The notes under the pieces: model-generated
Told to the model about the DNA's origin: nothing
What the model saw: the letters and a program-made list of their open reading frames with translations, nothing else
Database searches by the model: none
In this document: piece after piece, positions 13,565 through 14,582 of the stretch
Layout of the letters: every line of letters begins with the position of its first letter
How positions within the stretch are numbered: position 1 is the stretch's first letter
Position numbers and translations under genes: made by a program
Origin: Casp-actino8 sp964563545
Lineage (GTDB): Bacteria > Actinomycetota > Acidimicrobiia > Acidimicrobiales > Ilumatobacteraceae
DNA length: 14,582 nt
Reading direction: 5' to 3'
Assembly: GCA_964563545.1 (NCBI GenBank)
Contig: CAZLXB010000038.1
Span: 1-14,582 of the forward strand

Positions 13565-13596
13565 TCCTCCCGGGCTCGGCAAGGGAGGAGTAGTTT
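13565..13596 (+). terminator. Possible terminator after hsp20
   Basis: TCCTCCC (13565-13571) pairs perfectly with GGGAGGA (13583-13589) around an 11-base loop. Only a short T-run follows (GTAGTTT). The TAGTTT at 13591 is also a candidate -10 box of the next gene, so the element may both end hsp20 and sit just upstream of the next start. Confidence 0.4.
13591..13596 (+). promoter_or_regulatory. Possible -10 box (TAGTTT) for the receiver/HTH gene
   Basis: TAGTTT predicts a leader of about 24 nt that contains GGGGAG (13618-13623), three bases before ATG 13627. No -35 match was seen. The overlap with the preceding hairpin is a caution. Confidence 0.35.
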
Positions 13597-13626
13597 GATC
13601 GCAACGCGTCGAACACCGGGGAGCCC

Positions 13627-14262
13627 ATGGACATCCTGATCTGCAGCCCCTCGGAGAAAGCGGCCGAGAACCTCGAACGCATGTTGACGGATGTCCGCGA
13701 TGCGCGAGTCGTCCGACGGGCGACCACGAGCCACGAGACGATCGACGTGTTGCGGCATCAGGACATCGATCTCTCCATCGTCGACGGGAACTTCCTCGAG
13801 GTCGGGCTCGTGGCGCGCAAACAGCTCTCGCCCGAACAGATTCGGAGCATTCTCTGGGTGGCATTCCTCGACCGGCTGTCGATGCCCAGCGTGATCAAAG
13901 CGGCCCAGTACGGCTACAACGACGTTCTCGTTGCTCCGACGTCGAGCCGTGAGCTCGAGCACGAACTCGTCGAAATCGTCGAGAACCGCCGCTCGGTCCA
14001 GACCAATCCGCTTCTCAAATCTGTCGACGTTGTGCCCGGTCTCTACGCCCGACAAATCATCCACTCCGATCGCATCGATCGGGATCTGGTCGAACTCCTC
14101 GGTCTCGGCCTCGACGATCGCGACATCGGCCTGGCTCTCGGGCTGTCGGTTCAAGAGATCCGCAATCGCCTGGCAACCCTCCTCGAAACCAACGGTCTTT
14201 CCAACCGCACCCAATTGGCCACCCTGCACATTCGCAGCCAATTGGCCGACTGGCTCGCGTGA
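13627..14262 (+). CDS. Response-regulator-like protein: degenerate receiver domain plus LuxR-type HTH
   Basis: A 211-residue putative DNA-binding regulator. Residues 1-120 look like a CheY-type receiver domain: ILICSPSE strand, IDLSIVDGNF with Asp53 at the phospho-acceptor position, and YGYNDVLVAPTSSREL at the end. Two key elements are altered. The acidic pair near the N-terminus is replaced by SPSE, and the invariant Lys before Pro (usual K-P) is Ala103. The domain is therefore probably not switched by ordinary His-Asp phosphotransfer. Residues 150-206 form a LuxR/GerE-type HTH (LVELLGLGLDDRDIGLALGL, then SNRTQLATLHI). No histidine kinase is adjacent. The stop codon lies inside a strong hairpin, and a small gene follows after 30 bp. 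Targets are unknown. Confidence 0.8.
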   Translation: MDILICSPSEKAAENLERMLTDVRDARVVRRATTSHETIDVLRHQDIDLSIVDGNFLEVGLVARKQLSPEQIRSILWVAFLDRLSMPSVIKAAQYGYNDVLVAPTSSRELEHELVEIVENRRSVQTNPLLKSVDVVPGLYARQIIHSDRIDRDLVELLGLGLDDRDIGLALGLSVQEIRNRLATLLETNGLSNRTQLATLHIRSQLADWLA

Positions 14263-14271
14263 GCCAGTCGG
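14246..14271 (+). terminator. 11-bp perfect hairpin over the stop of the receiver/HTH gene
   Basis: CCGACTGGCTC (14246-14256) and GAGCCAGTCGG (14261-14271) pair without mismatch around the tetraloop GCGT. The TGA stop (14260-14262) is inside the structure. There is no U-tract, as in many actinobacterial terminators. The next ATG is at 14293, so it may instead insulate or attenuate the downstream small gene. Confidence 0.55.
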
Positions 14272-14292
14272 TCTCCAGAGAACCGTGCGCAC

Positions 14293-14562
14293 ATGGCTGA
14301 TTTCGAGTCCCATCTCGCTCCGGCCGAACTCGAAGTTCTCGACGTCGTCGACGATCCTGTATTCACCGATGTCACCGAGAACGGCGAGGTCTATCGCAAG
14401 TATCGGATCGTTCGCTTCGTCTATGAATTCTCCCGACACCCTCAGGGTTGGACCCACCTCGCGGTTGCAGTTGCAACGCGGAACTCTCACGAAGTTGAAG
14501 TTTTCCTGCACATCGTGAATCGAGTCGTGGAGGAGTCGTACGTGCCCACGACCGCCGAGTGA
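14293..14562 (+). CDS. Small protein of unknown function
   Basis: An 89-residue acidic-rich soluble protein that I do not recognise. It starts at ATG 14293, 30 bp after the receiver/HTH gene, and stops at TGA 14560-14562. It has no signal peptide, membrane helix or Cys. The pattern alternates strands and a helix: a charged N-terminus (LAPAELEVLDVVDDPVF), then YRKYRIVRFVYEFSR, WTHLAVAVATR, and a C-terminal EVEVFLHIVNRVVEE. Aromatic residues are concentrated in the centre. There is no strong ribosome-binding site, and the preceding hairpin may influence its expression. Codon use looks like that of its neighbours, with G/C mostly at the third position, which supports it being real. Confidence 0.65.
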   Translation: MADFESHLAPAELEVLDVVDDPVFTDVTENGEVYRKYRIVRFVYEFSRHPQGWTHLAVAVATRNSHEVEVFLHIVNRVVEESYVPTTAE

Positions 14563-14582
14563 CCGACCGGAAACTCGCGGGC

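Noticed and set aside
13384..14511. Antisense open frame of 375 codons across the hsp20 end and regulator gene
   Set aside because: It spans two well-supported genes and two intergenic hairpins and shows no protein-family signal.

Overview
The window is high-G+C chromosomal DNA from what looks like an actinobacterium, plausibly of the class Acidimicrobiia. The evidence is the base composition, short or absent gene spacers, several leaderless starts placed next to TANNNT -10 boxes, and gene content rich in P450s, amidohydrolases and DinB-like proteins. The class assignment is inference. I see no insertion sequence, CRISPR array, phage gene, toxin-antitoxin pair or defence locus. Nothing here supports an obvious undescribed multi-gene system. 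The more interesting material is regulatory and at the level of protein variants.

Region 1 (1-2353). The 3' end of a DUF167/YggU-family gene is followed by a secreted aqualysin/proteinase K-like subtilase with three C-terminal Cys-paired B-repeat units. A tRNA-Cys(GCA) then lies on the opposite strand.

Region 2 (2481-7790). This part has a catabolic look. A D-aminoacylase-type amidohydrolase ends back-to-back with a minus-strand cytochrome P450. That P450 is divergent from a TauD/TfdA-type Fe(II)/2-oxoglutarate dioxygenase. Their shared intergenic region carries a perfect 10-bp-arm palindrome that looks like a repressor operator. A second P450, of the CYP124/125/142 style, follows the dioxygenase with its own leaderless promoter.

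Region 3 (7771-12344). A DUF1330-like dimeric alpha/beta-barrel protein and a DinB-like protein diverge from a 51-bp double leaderless promoter. A GlcD/D-2-hydroxyglutarate dehydrogenase-type flavoprotein diverges from a probable two-gene operon of an APH-fold kinase-like protein and a LigB-type (DODA-like) extradiol dioxygenase. Together with region 2 this suggests oxidation of organic compounds, but no single pathway or substrate can be named from sequence.

Region 4 (12338-14582). Housekeeping and stress genes: tRNA m7G46 methyltransferase TrmB, an Hsp20 small heat-shock protein, a response-regulator-like protein with a degenerate receiver domain and a LuxR-type HTH, and a small unrecognised protein.

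Gene packing is tight. All four convergent gene pairs have zero spacing or overlap: 4157/4158, 7771-7790, 9051/9052 and 12338-12344. Four genes share the arrangement CTANNNT-N6-ATG, which predicts leaderless mRNAs.
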